A program made the translations under genes and the position numbers. A stretch of 64,000 nucleotides of DNA, taken from positions 248,001 through 312,000 of the forward strand of contig JANVFP010000040.1 of the NCBI GenBank assembly GCA_027919835.1. Direction: 5' to 3'. A model generated the notes under the pieces. It was not told the origin of the DNA. It saw only the letters and a program-made list of their open reading frames with translations, and ran no database searches. Below, one piece after another: positions 12,018 through 22,539 of the stretch (within the stretch, counting starts at the first letter, position 1; each line of letters opens with the position of its first letter). The DNA is from Lentinula raphanica (lineage: Eukaryota; Basidiomycota; Agaricomycetes; Agaricales; Omphalotaceae).

Positions 12018-12483
12018 TCTGAGAGTGTGTTTTCTGTGAATACATGAGCTTGAAGTTCAAGGTTATATGTTCTCCAAGGTTGTCATTCCGGACTTTTTCC
12101 AAGAACTCCTTCTATCGATGATGTATTGTAAATTCGTGGCCAATGAGATTAAACATCATGATTCGAGCTAAAAACGTAGAGCCGTACGAGTTGAACGGTC
12201 CGACCACGCAGATTGTACCATACGGAGTGAGGAGCAGCTGTTCGAGGATGTCTTCAGGAACAATATCAGAAGACCTAATATACCTTCAGATGTACATGAG
12301 GAGTTATTTCCTTGCATGGCGATAACGTCGTGGTTATTTTATCACGAGAGATTGGGTACGGGTTGAACAAAATGGTCTGGAATGGAAAATTCAAGTTCAA
12401 AGTTGGAGGCTCAGGTCAAAGCTGCGAATTTGTCCCACGTGGTTGAAATGCCCACGTTTTCCAGAAATCTACCTTCCATTCGT

Positions 12484-15400
12484 ATGGAATTTCTCTCTCA
12501 AACATATGTTGCCCTTCGAGGACCTACCGGCGCACCACAAACTGCTACAGATACTGTAGGAAGACTCAGTGACCGACTTCAACCCGCCACCCTCCTCGCT
12601 GATCGCCGTGCAGCGGTACTTGCACTCAAGGGACTTGCCAGAGATTGCAAGCAAGATGTTGGCAATCTGGCTCTTCCAGGACTGTTACAAGTGCTCTACA
12701 ATGACGCTGAAGTGGATCCCGACATTGGAAAGGCCGTTCTGGAGACACTCAACGTACTGTGCGACGTAGAAGAGCAGAAAGAATTGGGATTTAAACACAC
12801 TGACGCCGTACTGGTCACTGAGCAGCCTGTTCATGCGTTGTTCGCTCTACTAGCTGAAAGCAACTTCTACACGCGATTTGGATCCTTGCAACTACTTTCA
12901 ACACTACTCCATAATCGGCGGCAGGTTGTACAGAGTTACTTTCTGACGGCACCTACTGGCCCTGCCAGCGTTATCTCTGCTCTGGAGGACAAACGGGAGA
13001 TCGTTCGGAATGGTGCGTGGAACTGCGCTGATTGCTCAAGATTCCACTGATATCCAGTCCAGAGGCCATCTCTATGGTACAGCTTCTGGTCTCCCAGAGC
13101 GCTGACATTCAAAAGATCTTAGCTTTCGAAGGTGCATTCGAGAAACTATTCAACATCATACGAGGAGAAGGTGGCGTTGAAGGAGGGGCCGTTGCACAAG
13201 AGGCGCTGCTGTGTGTCGACGGTCTGCTTCGGTTTAACTCTTCAAATCAAGTACCGTTGAACTACCTTTCCCATCATCCTCACAACTGACATTCCCGTTC
13301 GTCCAGAGTTACTTCAGAGAAACTGGTCTCCCCCCTGTCCTGCTATCACTTCTACTCTTCCCACCAAACTTGGCGCCTGATGTTTCTGCCCCACAAGAAT
13401 TTGCTTTGCAATTCTGGGACGACCAAAAATTGTTAAATGCAAGATCGGTCGTTGCGATTATTGGCCTACTTGTCGGATCGAAAGGATACGGGGTACTTCT
13501 TTCTCTTTTCCCTTGGCTCTTTTTCTAACCAGAGCATTAGGGTCCAGATTCACCCTTGTTCATTCGTTGCCTAATCGAGATCGCGCTCGCGTCAAACGCG
13601 CCTACAGCTCTCAAAACACAAGCTCTCTATCTCCTCCCAGCGAACCTCAATTTCCCTCTATCTGAACTCATCATTACACCGTATATGCCTGTTCCAGAAA
13701 CCAACGGCGAAGAATGGGACCGACTGGAAGCTGCTTCAGCATTGGACGCCCTCGTTGAACTAAGTCTTCATGGAGAATACAACGGTATGGACAGTCCAAG
13801 CCGGTCAACGAGCGGATTAGAGCTGCGGATTGCTGCAGTTGGTGTTTTCGAAGTGTGTATTCGCGTATTCGTTCCGCGATAGTTCATGATCTGACCTGTC
13901 GATATCCAGAACTTCGTGAGGAAGGAGGAAATAAAATATGCTATAATATCAGCAATGGTTGCTTCCGAAGGAAATGGTTGGTCGTGGACTCACTCTTCTA
14001 GCGCTAGGAGTTCTCATCCAGAAGTTCGATAGACCCATCAAAGTTACCGCCTACGCCTCTTCTCCAGGCTCTCTCGATGTCGCCAGAAGCTTCCGGACCC
14101 CTCGATCATGTTCTCGTATCGTCAATCCACTTCGCAAGCCTCCTCTTCTCCCACCTTCTTCGTTCGTCGCCTCGTTGTAAAACCCTTGCACGATCTATCC
14201 GTCCGCAAACAACTACACAACCCCCGACTGACGGGGGAAACTTTTTCGTCCCTGCAGATGGTCCCGCTCCTGTTCCCGCTGTCGTTCCAGAACCTGTAAC
14301 AGACGATGACGATGATGATCCACAGACACTCATCCAAGTATTGTCGGAGAATTTGTCGTTGGCGTTCTTGTCGAGGTCGAGGTCTGATACATCAGATCTG
14401 GAGTCAAGAGAGTGGGATAGACTGATTGTTGGGTATCTGACTTTGCTGTCGCAGTGGATGTGGGAGGATCCTGCGGCAGTAAGGGATTTTTTAAATTCGG
14501 GCGGACTGGGAATAGTAGGTCTCTTGATTCGATTGCTTCGTATTGATGTACTCACCTCGCCATTCTCAGCTAGTAGAACCCATAAATCATGTTTCTGAGA
14601 CGGATTTTCTCATCTCGAGTTTATGTGTATTTCTGCTTGGCATACTGTACGAGTATAACCGTGAACCTGGTGAAATCACGAGGTATGCTTTTCAATATCT
14701 GTAATCTGTGCCGTTGAAGGAAAATATCACCCCTCGTAGAGCCACTATCAGTCCCATACTCAATCGCCTAGGGGTCGATACCTTACTTGGACGCATGGCT
14801 CGTCTAAGAGAAGACGATCGCTTCAAGAACGTCAGCCCCGAGACGTTGGTACAGCACTACCCTGGAATAGCTCCGCATTCGCAAACCACCGTTCAAGAAG
14901 GAGAAGTGTGGTTTGATTGGGCTTTTGTGGATTTCTGGAAATCAAATTACTGTGGGCTGCCAATACATCGTGGAGCTGTCTACAATGTTGACCACGCTTG
15001 CAGACACTGTCCAAAGAGGACTTTCCACGGATCCAGATCAATTGGCCTCAGCATCGGGTATGCTCTGATTGAGATTTGGGATTTCTAGTCTATGTCAGCT
15101 AATATCTAATGTATAGGTCCCAGTGCCGAGACGGCTATGCTTATTGCTTCTCTTCAAGACACCCTTCGGAGCCAGTCACAGGAAATTGAAGAATTACGAA
15201 AGCAAATTCAGCAACAGCCGACACTATCATCGAATGAAGACGAGGTACTTTTCGTTTCCGGTCGTTATCCCGTGCTGCCATGCTCACTTTTTGTTTTCCG
15301 CGTAGATCGCTGCTCTAAGATCACAAGTAGAGACCCTTCGAGCTGCTCTCAAAGCCTCAGAAGAGAAACAGAAAGAAACGGAGAAAGAGCAAGAAGATTT

Positions 15401-15509
15401 ATTGGTCCTTCTGGATGAGGTTACCGCGAAACGTAAACGGGATAAGGGCAAGATGCGAGGGGCTGGTCTGGAGGTCTCTGAAGACGAGGAAGAAGAAGAG
15501 GATGAATGA
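12484..15509 (+). CDS. USO1: Vesicle-tethering protein p115/Uso1
   Basis: Eleven exons are proposed: 12484-13012, 13063-13250, 13307-13492, 13541-13852, 13910-13957, 14008-14514, 14570-14682, 14740-14951, 15004-15057, 15117-15244 and 15306-15509, about 826 aa. The first 600 or so residues form the armadillo-like head (QTYVALRGPTG at the start; DIQKILAFEGAFEKLFNII; LFSHLLRSSP; SQWMWEDP). A short coiled coil (SQSQEIEELRKQIQQQ, AALRSQVETLRAALK) and an acidic tail of Asp/Glu finish it. Role in the family: tethering of ER-derived COPII vesicles to the Golgi. The coiled coil is far shorter than in yeast Uso1. The exon 5/6 junction uses a weak GTTGCT donor and is the least certain; the others are phase-consistent. 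It is divergent from the GH30 gene and appears intact. Confidence 0.85.
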
Positions 15510-16035
15510 TGAATGATGAGGAGGTTATTCTTTCTTCTACTATTCCCCGCTTTTACTCAGACCTGTACCACTGACGTGTTGATACGTGCTCCAGACAATT
15601 GCATCCAAATGACAAGTACCCCCCTTAATTGCCACCGGCCTCTTTTCTGGCTGGAAAAATCCAATGTGAGCTTCTCTATCGAAAAGGGTTTTTCTTGCGA
15701 ATACCGTTGAATACTGTATCGACTGTTCGAACTCAAGAATCGCTTCGATATGCGGATGGGTCCCGTATATTCGATTCACTTTCGGAGCTCAAGGCAAACT
15801 CTGTACAGTCACAAATCACTGAAGACATGTATTGAAAATTTTCAAATTTATACACAGATAAGCAGTATACGATAACACTAGCTAGCGGAAAGGGCATACT
15901 CGATGAGGTCCTGAAGTCGAGAACATTTTTTTCTGATTTTTCCAATTTTCTGCAGACAGCGTCGAGCCAAATCATATCAATGACGGAGAGACTTGTACAT
16001 CTGGCCATGTAGGCCGACAAAACTGAGGATGTTGC
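15510..16035. other. Intergenic between USO1 and the small secreted gene
   Basis: 3' flanks of two convergent genes. Short ORFs on both strands overlap each other and have no family features. Nothing else seen. Confidence 0.5.
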
Positions 16036-16480
16036 TTAGGTGCAGACTCCTCCAACCTGGAAGAGATCATTCGTTCGTCATCAATATCGCAGTGGACCCT
16101 GTTTTTGTGCAGGAACTTACAAGTCCGAACAACAAGCAGCCGGCACTACCGCAGCAGTCCCAATAACCCCAAGTGCAGAAACTACCGACAGGGATGCAGT
16201 CCGCACTAGCGAGTTGATGTTCTGCATCGGCGACTATGGAGTTATAAGTCTCTCTGTCCGCCTCTTCGAGGGGAAGCTTGATATCGATGTGGCCATTGGA
16301 GGCGGAGGGGTCGGCGATCTCGATATCAATGTAGGAACCAGTCGCAACGGAGCTAGGCGCATCGTGGGTGGCGGAGGCGGAAGGAGCAACGTCGACGGAG
16401 ACTTCCGCGCTCGCGTTGACAATGGCTCCATAGACGGAAGCTGCGAGAACGATGAGAGAGGATAGGCGAACAAAATACAT
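16036..16480 (-). CDS. Small secreted cysteine-rich protein, knottin-like spacing
   Basis: Two exons, 16480-16121 and 16056-16036, the second encoding only VGGVCT and the stop, give 126 aa. A signal peptide (starts MYFVRLSS) is followed by an acidic, Ser/Ala-rich pro-like segment of about 70 residues. The C-terminal 32 residues hold all six cysteines of the predicted secreted part: Cys95, 102, 109, 110, 115 and 125, i.e. C-x6-C-x5-CC-x4-C-x9-C. This is the classic inhibitor-cystine-knot spacing. The intron falls between the fifth and sixth cysteine, so the last cysteine depends on splicing (without splicing the reading would run on past GLV). In fungi such proteins include protease inhibitors and effector-like peptides. 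Activity here is unknown and no toxin function is claimed. Confidence 0.7.
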
Positions 16481-16499
16481 GACAGTTATGCAGTGAGGT

Positions 16500-17540
16500 T
16501 GAACGTTGCAGGTATTGCTTCTACTTCTGCCAGTGGGGATACTTAGTGCTCAAGCATGCCTTTATAACCAGGATTCAAATGACACAGCAGCTTGCCTGCT
16601 TTCCAGATGAACACGGACTGATTGAAATTCTGTATGGTGAACTTCCCTCAATGGGACTCCGCTACTCAATGTCAATTCTGAGTGGCTGATTGTGCCCGAG
16701 CAAGAAAATGCTTCAGAGAAGTATATCTCTTGTGTCAAGGCAGGCCAATGGGAAAAGTGTTGGTTCAACTACGTCCAGAAGCATATAATTCAACTTAGGG
16801 AGTTTGCCTTTTTACATGGCAGAAGTAGCCCATAAGGATGCCAGTGACATGAGAACCCAATGGTTGAATGCAACATAGCAGTATTCCGTTTCCGCCGCTC
16901 TATGAAGTGGAAAAAAATGAGGAGCCACAACTCACTGGCTCAACATGAGAGGTCTGATCACAAGCTGCCAATGTAGATAAGTGACAGGCCAGAATTATTA
17001 TGTCCATGCCACGGGGTGTTCTAGAAGTTGGAGAATAAGCTGAACCTGCATGTGCTCAAGCCTGGTTGAGCATCAACAATGGAAGCAAGTTGCAACAGCT
17101 GTTTTGTTTATCATTCATGGGTAGCCGAATAGTGAAAACTTGCAACAGTGGGCCATCGTAAAGCATGACATAGAGATGAGTCTGAATTGAGGACAGTCCA
17201 TAAATTATATGCCGTAATACTACAAGAGCAGAGTTAAGTGAAATCTCTTGGAGGCAGTTGGAGGCTCACAAAGTCAGGTACACCGTGACAAATAGTAATA
17301 GTACAAGCCTACACCTTGAGGACAAGCACCCAAGTGCTCTTGCTTTCCTCGACACTTCGAGTTTCCCTTCAGCAGCTTTTTTCTACTGTGCTCATAGCAA
17401 TTTTCATTCTCTCTTTGAAGATGGTGCTCCCATGCCTATGAAAATGCATTGGAATTCAGTAAAATCTGGACATTGGGCAGGATATAATCATTGATTTGCA
17501 GGACAATGACTCTAAAGAGTATTGAAGGTTGATACAACAT
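16500..17540. other. AT-rich sequence without a recognised gene
   Basis: A 78-codon ORF at 17258-17494 (contains SAAFFYCAHSNFHSLFEDG) looks protein-like but has no start context, introns or known motif. It may be a transposon relic like the similarly AT-rich 23.7-31 kb region. Nothing else is supported. Confidence 0.4.
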
Positions 17541-17749
17541 CAGGAAAAATCTATCTAGGCCCAGATTGCCTGGAGACACCCCCAAAATTCCAGGCAGTTT
17601 CAAGTTCTTGAAATGATTTTAAGTCAACCTTATGTCTTTAGGCTTACCTGAGTTGCTTTGAAAATCTTTGGAAATCTTTGAGAATCTCTGGGAAGCCTAA
17701 GCTTTTGGGGGGTATCTCTAGGCTCTCTGGGCCCAAGGTATTTTTCCTG
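17541..17749. mobile_element. MITE-like element with TIRs CAGGAAAAAT
   Basis: 209 bp. The ends are exact inverted repeats for 10 bp (CAGGAAAAAT at 17541; ATTTTTCCTG ending 17749). The similarity continues inward for about 45 bp: both ends carry GGCCCAGA, then GCCT, then GAGA, then an ACCCCC tract. It is flanked by AT on both sides, a possible 2-bp target duplication. It encodes nothing. Its right end abuts the left LTR of the copia element, and a fragment resembling its terminus lies inside that element at 18078-18114. Confidence 0.65.
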
Positions 17750-17751
17750 AT

Positions 17752-17971
17752 GAAATATTGATTTCTGGTACGAAGCAAGACTAGTTAGTATAGTATATAC
17801 AGAGTTACAGAATTCAGTATACCTGGTACGAAGCAAGACTAGTTGAGGAGTCTTGCTTCGTCCCAGTGAGATAATACATGGTTTAGTAATCAAGATCAGT
17901 AAAGAGATAGGATAAACGATAAGATATGGTTCACTGATATGAGACCGAAGATGTAGAGTCAGTATTCAACA
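17752..17971 (-). repeat. Copia LTR, 3' copy
   Basis: Matches 23471-23691 almost base for base. On the minus strand it begins TGTTGAATACTGACTC and ends near AATATTTCA. It contains an internal duplication of TACGAAGCAAGACTAGTT and its inverted form. It immediately follows a G-rich polypurine tract. Confidence 0.85.
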
Positions 17972-18082
17972 CCCCCCCTTGACTCGCATCGAGGTTGAGT
18001 AATTTGGTCCATCGTGTGTGTAGAGTCTGATGTAATGGTTTAGTGAATAGATCAGCTATGTTTTCTTTGTTGGAAACATCAC

Positions 18083-19900
18083 TCATAGTTGCCTAGGCCT
18101 AGAGTGTTTTTCCTGATGGTATACAATGTTGATTTGTCGTTTAGCCATGCAATCGCGAATGAAATGTTCTCGAATGGATATGTGCTTCATTTTGCTATGG
18201 GCGTGAGGATCATGGGTGCATGCAATAGTTCCTTGGTTATCGCAGAAGATTGTTGTTGGTGACTTTTGAGGGAAGCCTAATTCTGTAAAGAAGTTTCGGA
18301 ACCATAATACTTCTCTCGCACAGTGTGTCGATGCTAGATATTCGGCTTCGCATGACGATAACGCTATGACGGTCTGTTGTTTCGAACTCCAAGATAGTGG
18401 TGAATCGCCTAGTAGAACCAAGAATCCTGATATTGACTTCCTCGACTCTCCCATACCCCAATCCGAATCTGTCAGAGCTCGAATACTTGGATACATGACA
18501 TTGGTTGATCCTAGGAAGATTCCATACGATTGAGTACCTTTCAGATAACAAAATAGATGTTTTGCTGCTGCAATGTGTTCAGGACCGTACGAAGCCATGA
18601 ATCTGGCGAGTTCGCGCACGGTATATGCAATATCTGGTCTGGAACATGTGCATAGGTACATACACTTCCCAACGATGGTTCGATACGGAAAATTCTGGAT
18701 TCGTTTGGTTTCTTCCTTAGAGAGTACAGTGGTGAGCGGCGTCAGTCGGGTTCCCAGGTCCATAGGTGTTGCAACGGAGTTACAGTTTTCAAAACCAAAC
18801 TTGCGAAGTATGGACACGGTATATGAGTGTTGACTGATTTTTATTGTACGATTTGACCGATTTCGCTCAATCCCGCATCCCAGATGGAAATTTGGAGAAC
18901 CATTGTCAGTAATTTCGAATAGAGTTGATAGCTCTTTGATGACTAGATCAGATTCTCGAGTAGAGTTGGATGCAATGAGCATGTCATCCACACTAGTGGT
19001 GATGTATGATCGAGCACCTGTGGGAGTGGATCGTAGATAGACGCTCCAGTCACTTTCTGTTCGTTTGAAGCCTATCGATTCTAATTTTGAGTTTAATTCC
19101 AGATACCACTGACGACCTGACTGTTTAAGGCCATATAGGCCTTTAACTTTTCGTAGTCGCCAGTACCCATCTCCTACAACGGAAGGCTGACGCATGTATA
19201 TCTCTTCGTCTAAAGGTCCATTCAAGAACACTGTTTTGACGTCAATTTGACGTAGCTCCATGTTATGTTCCGCAGCAAGAGTGAGTATCGTTCTCATGGA
19301 TTCCCAACGAGCAACAGGAGCAAAAGTGTATGTGAAATCCTGACCAGGAATCTGCGTAAATCCTTTCGCAACCAGCCTAGCTTTGAACTGCGATATGAGG
19401 CCATCACGATCTCGTTTGATATGGAGAACCCATTTTGAGTCGACCACCTTTCTTTCTGGTGGGAGCTGATCTATCTCTTCATATACACCCTTCTGTTTGA
19501 GTGACTCGAGTTCCTCATATAGAGCAGCTAGCCAATACGACCAGTAGTTTGACAGTTTTGCTTCTTCTACTGATTTTGGATCTTTTGCCTCTGGATCGTC
19601 TATGGGTTCGGTCAACTTGGCTGTGCCAACATAGACAATTTCTGCTTCAACGAGATGCTGGGTAAGCTTTTCGAGTTCCGCTCGATCACATTCTACCTCG
19701 AGTTCTTCATCTTCGGATTCGAGGATACTGATCAAGACATCCAGCCCCCCCTTTTCCAAGTGAGCCGAAGTGAAAGATTCGTTAATGATGTATCTGGCTG
19801 GTAGTTTCCGAATACGAGTAGGCTTTTGAGTAGCAATTGGTTCATTGTCTGCCGGATCCTGCATTACAATGTCATGATCGATATTAGGTGATCTGGGCAC
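18083..19900 (-). CDS. Copia reverse transcriptase-RNase H segment
   Basis: A 605-codon reading frame. RT motifs: DSKWVLHIKRD, KARLVAKGFTQ, QIDVKTVFLNGPL, GLYGLKQSGRQWY, and the catalytic SVDDM (usually YVDDM). The RNase H part has ALTDSDWG, SISGFLVLLG, SSCEAEYLA and FCDNQGTI. The usual C-terminal ENIADLFTKPL is present but in another frame, downstream of a short insertion at about 18078-18114 that introduces a stop. So the copy as read would lose its last 40 or so residues. Its start at 19900 is arbitrary; the frame should continue from the integrase through 19900-20080. Confidence 0.85.
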   Translation of the reverse strand: MPRSPNIDHDIVMQDPADNEPIATQKPTRIRKLPARYIINESFTSAHLEKGGLDVLISILESEDEELEVECDRAELEKLTQHLVEAEIVYVGTAKLTEPIDDPEAKDPKSVEEAKLSNYWSYWLAALYEELESLKQKGVYEEIDQLPPERKVVDSKWVLHIKRDRDGLISQFKARLVAKGFTQIPGQDFTYTFAPVARWESMRTILTLAAEHNMELRQIDVKTVFLNGPLDEEIYMRQPSVVGDGYWRLRKVKGLYGLKQSGRQWYLELNSKLESIGFKRTESDWSVYLRSTPTGARSYITTSVDDMLIASNSTRESDLVIKELSTLFEITDNGSPNFHLGCGIERNRSNRTIKISQHSYTVSILRKFGFENCNSVATPMDLGTRLTPLTTVLSKEETKRIQNFPYRTIVGKCMYLCTCSRPDIAYTVRELARFMASYGPEHIAAAKHLFCYLKGTQSYGIFLGSTNVMYPSIRALTDSDWGMGESRKSISGFLVLLGDSPLSWSSKQQTVIALSSCEAEYLASTHCAREVLWFRNFFTELGFPQKSPTTIFCDNQGTIACTHDPHAHSKMKHISIREHFIRDCMAKRQINIVYHQEKHSRPRQL

Positions 19901-20079
19901 CCTTAGATTTGTTATTTCAGCAGTATGTTTATGACTTACGAAGATTCGGTAGTATATTCGTTTTGGGTTCGTAGCGGATTCACTGGAGGTAGATTCAATA
20001 TGGGGTTCAATTGAGAAGGATTCGGATTTCTATATATGCATTCGATAAGTATTCTGATATTGAGCTGGTGAGTAAGTAC

Positions 20080-21048
20080 TCACTGCTCTGTAGGATTCAA
20101 TTTGGATTCGATTTCAATACTAATACGTTCCTTGTCACGGAAACAATTCTCTAGCTCGAACGGGATATCATCCCATAAGAATTCAGAGGGAGGAGGCACA
20201 GGTAAATCAACTGGAAAGCCATGAAAATCTACATCGTGTCGTGGTCGAATAGTTTTCGAGTGAGGAAAGTAGATGAGGTAGCCCTTTGCATTCCGGGCAT
20301 AGCCTACGAAACGGCCTTCTTCTCCACGTTCAACGACTTTATTGAGCGAATCTGAGTTAGTTTTCCGGGCAGTAACCAGAGCGCCGAAGGGTCGTAAATG
20401 AGATAGATCGGCTCGTTTGTTGAACCAACGCTGGAAGGGAGTGATATGAGGAGGTAGAGCAGAATGAGGCACTCGATTCTTGATATGTACACCAGTTTGA
20501 GCAGAGAGTGGCCAGAACCAGTAGGATAAGCGTCCATCTACCAGCATTGCCCTCATCATGTACTCGATTGTTTGGATCGTTCTCTCAGCAACTCCGTTCT
20601 GTTGTGAGGCATCTGGGATTGTCTGCTCAAAAGTAATGCCGTTCTCTTCGCAGTATTTCTTGAACTCTCCAAAAATGAGTTCACTGGCGTTGTCGACACG
20701 AAGAATGACCAGATTATAGCCTAGGTATTTCTCTGCAGCTAGCCGGAATTCAATGAAGCATTTCAAAGCGTCGGATTTGGATTTCAGAAAGTAGATGACG
20801 ATGTAGCGAGAATAGTCGTCGACGAAGATGATGAAGTAGCAAAAATTGCCGTAACCGATTGGAAGGGGACCACAAATATCACAGTGAATGCGGAAAAGAG
20901 GGCGGTCTGCTCGTGTATGGGATTGTTTTGGGAAAGGGAGACGTTTTATATTTGCAAGCGCACAGACATGACAGTGTTTGACCTCCACATTATTCACTGG
21001 TAAACCAGTGGTCGCTTGCTTGAGGCCTTTAACGTCTATGTACCCCAT
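20080..21048 (-). CDS. Copia integrase core segment
   Basis: 322 codons. Zinc-finger cysteines in VKHCHVCALANI. DDE triad: Asp in IHCDICGPL, Asp in LRVDNASEL and Glu in QNGVAERTI. Further integrase features are WPLSAQTGVHIKNR and FVGYARNAKGYLIYFP. The reading frame breaks just upstream: YHRL, which leads into this ORF, sits one base out of frame with NLFRINAESEF at about 21065, at a run of four T. The gap 19900-20080 holds the integrase-RT linker and is broken by stops. Confidence 0.85.
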   Translation of the reverse strand: MGYIDVKGLKQATTGLPVNNVEVKHCHVCALANIKRLPFPKQSHTRADRPLFRIHCDICGPLPIGYGNFCYFIIFVDDYSRYIVIYFLKSKSDALKCFIEFRLAAEKYLGYNLVILRVDNASELIFGEFKKYCEENGITFEQTIPDASQQNGVAERTIQTIEYMMRAMLVDGRLSYWFWPLSAQTGVHIKNRVPHSALPPHITPFQRWFNKRADLSHLRPFGALVTARKTNSDSLNKVVERGEEGRFVGYARNAKGYLIYFPHSKTIRPRHDVDFHGFPVDLPVPPPSEFLWDDIPFELENCFRDKERISIEIESKLNPTEQ

Positions 21049-21140
21049 TAGACGGTGGTAAAACCCACTCGCCTGGCAAATTCGGATTCAGCATTAATTC
21101 TGAACAAATTGGCTACATCCGGAATCATCGCGGCAACGTT

Positions 21141-21470
21141 TACTAAGGGTCTTCAGCAGGTCAGGTAACCTGTGAGTACTTGCAGGTAAGATCCGTGGGA
21201 ATACCTGCAGGTTTTGTGACCCGCAGGTCCAGGTACCTGTGTGCACAGGTCATGACAGGTACCTGTGTGCACAGGTCATGACAGGTCACAGGTCAGACTT
21301 AGAAAATTATTTTATAGGGACAGGTCCAGGTAACCTGCAGGTATTGTCAAATTACTTGCAGGTATACCTGGACCTGCAGGTCAGGTATCTGTGAGCACAG
21401 GTCAGCAACAGGTCACAGGTCAGGATGTTGGAGGCAAAATACCTGCAGGTCAGGTCACAGGTATGACTCA
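21141..21470. mobile_element. CAGGT/ACCTG palindromic-repeat insertion inside copia
   Basis: About 330 bp made almost wholly of CAGGT and its complement ACCTG in changing orientation, including palindromes ACCTGCAGGT and GGTACC, and a 26-bp unit (CAGGTACCTGTGTGCACAGG plus TCATGA) repeated twice at 21231-21285. It separates the protease segment (ends near KVKGLHESR) from the integrase zinc region, where copia should be continuous, so it is a secondary insertion. Its ends do not show a clear direct repeat. Inverted GGTCTTC/GAAGACC sits just outside both ends. Confidence 0.6.
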
Positions 21471-22539
21471 TCCGGGACTCGTGAAGACCTTTAACTTTTA
21501 CTTCTTCTTTCTTTTCTTCCTCACTGCTTTCTACCGGCGTTACGTCCATTCTGAAGAGGTCTCTCACTACACTTCCTGTGGCAAAGGAGAGGTTGCGGGA
21601 ATTGTAGTAGGTGATCTGGCCATCCCCTGTTCTGGTCTTTACGCCTTTCTTGTCCAATCTGGATCCGGAGATGAGGTTGCATCTAGCTGAGGGAATATGG
21701 AGGACATTGGACAGTGAGAACGACCGAAGGGTATTCTTGACTTTTGCCTGCAAGGTGACAGTTCCTTTTCCAATAGCCATGGCCGACAAATTTGATCCAA
21801 ATCCATGCACTTGAATAGGTGTTTCGAGTGTTTCGTAGTTGCCGAAGAATCTTCGTTCACGGAAGATATGCCTTGTGGCTCCAGTATCGTGATTAATCAA
21901 GTCATCTTGAGGGATGTCAAGATTTAGAGTGACCACATTAATCTTCACTTCTTCGTCAATATGGATCTCGTCATTTGTCGCTTCATCCAAATCCAAACTT
22001 CCTGAGACATCCATCATGAACACAAACTCATCTTCTACTCCTTCAATCACTTCTTTTACTTCCTCTTCTTCAACATCACCACCACCTTCTACCATCCCAG
22101 CATAGGTAGGTGGCTCATCGTTGTCAGGGAGAGGGTTATCGACCTCGTTATCTCTTCTTGCAGGTTCCACGTTCGCTGCTCCTAACCCTGCAAACTGACT
22201 TCCTCCTCCACCAAAATGATTTCCCCCGTTTGTTGGTCTTCCTCCTCTCACTCTTTCCAACACTTGCCTTCGGCGCGCTGTGACACGAGCATTAGGAGAC
22301 AAATGCAAGTCTCTTGGGCCATTATAGTTATTCGGATATTGTCCTGCCTTTCCGCCACCATAAACAAAACAGTTCTCTATTGCATGTCCTTGCGCGAAGA
22401 CACAGTAGGGATTATTGCAAATCAGATTAGGATTGAATGTAGAAGTTGGACGGTTACATCGGCGGTCTTTGGCTGGGGTAAGGCTTGAATCTCCTGTCAT
22501 CCCTCTGATTATAACGCGTATTGCTAGCGTTATTGGCAA
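21470..22539 (-). CDS. Copia zinc knuckle and protease segment
   Basis: A CxxxxCxxxxxxHxxxxC-type finger is seen in CNNPYCVFAQGHAIENC. The aspartic protease motif is NHDTGATRHIF, followed by the hydrophobic HGFGSNLSAMAIGKG and NVLHIPSARCNLISGSRL (pre-integrase region). A glutamate-rich spacer precedes the protease. The frame differs from gag, which overlaps it at 22454-22539; the switch is either programmed frameshifting or decay. The last codons of the longer ORF, below 21470, are read from the CAGGT insertion and are not original. Confidence 0.75.
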
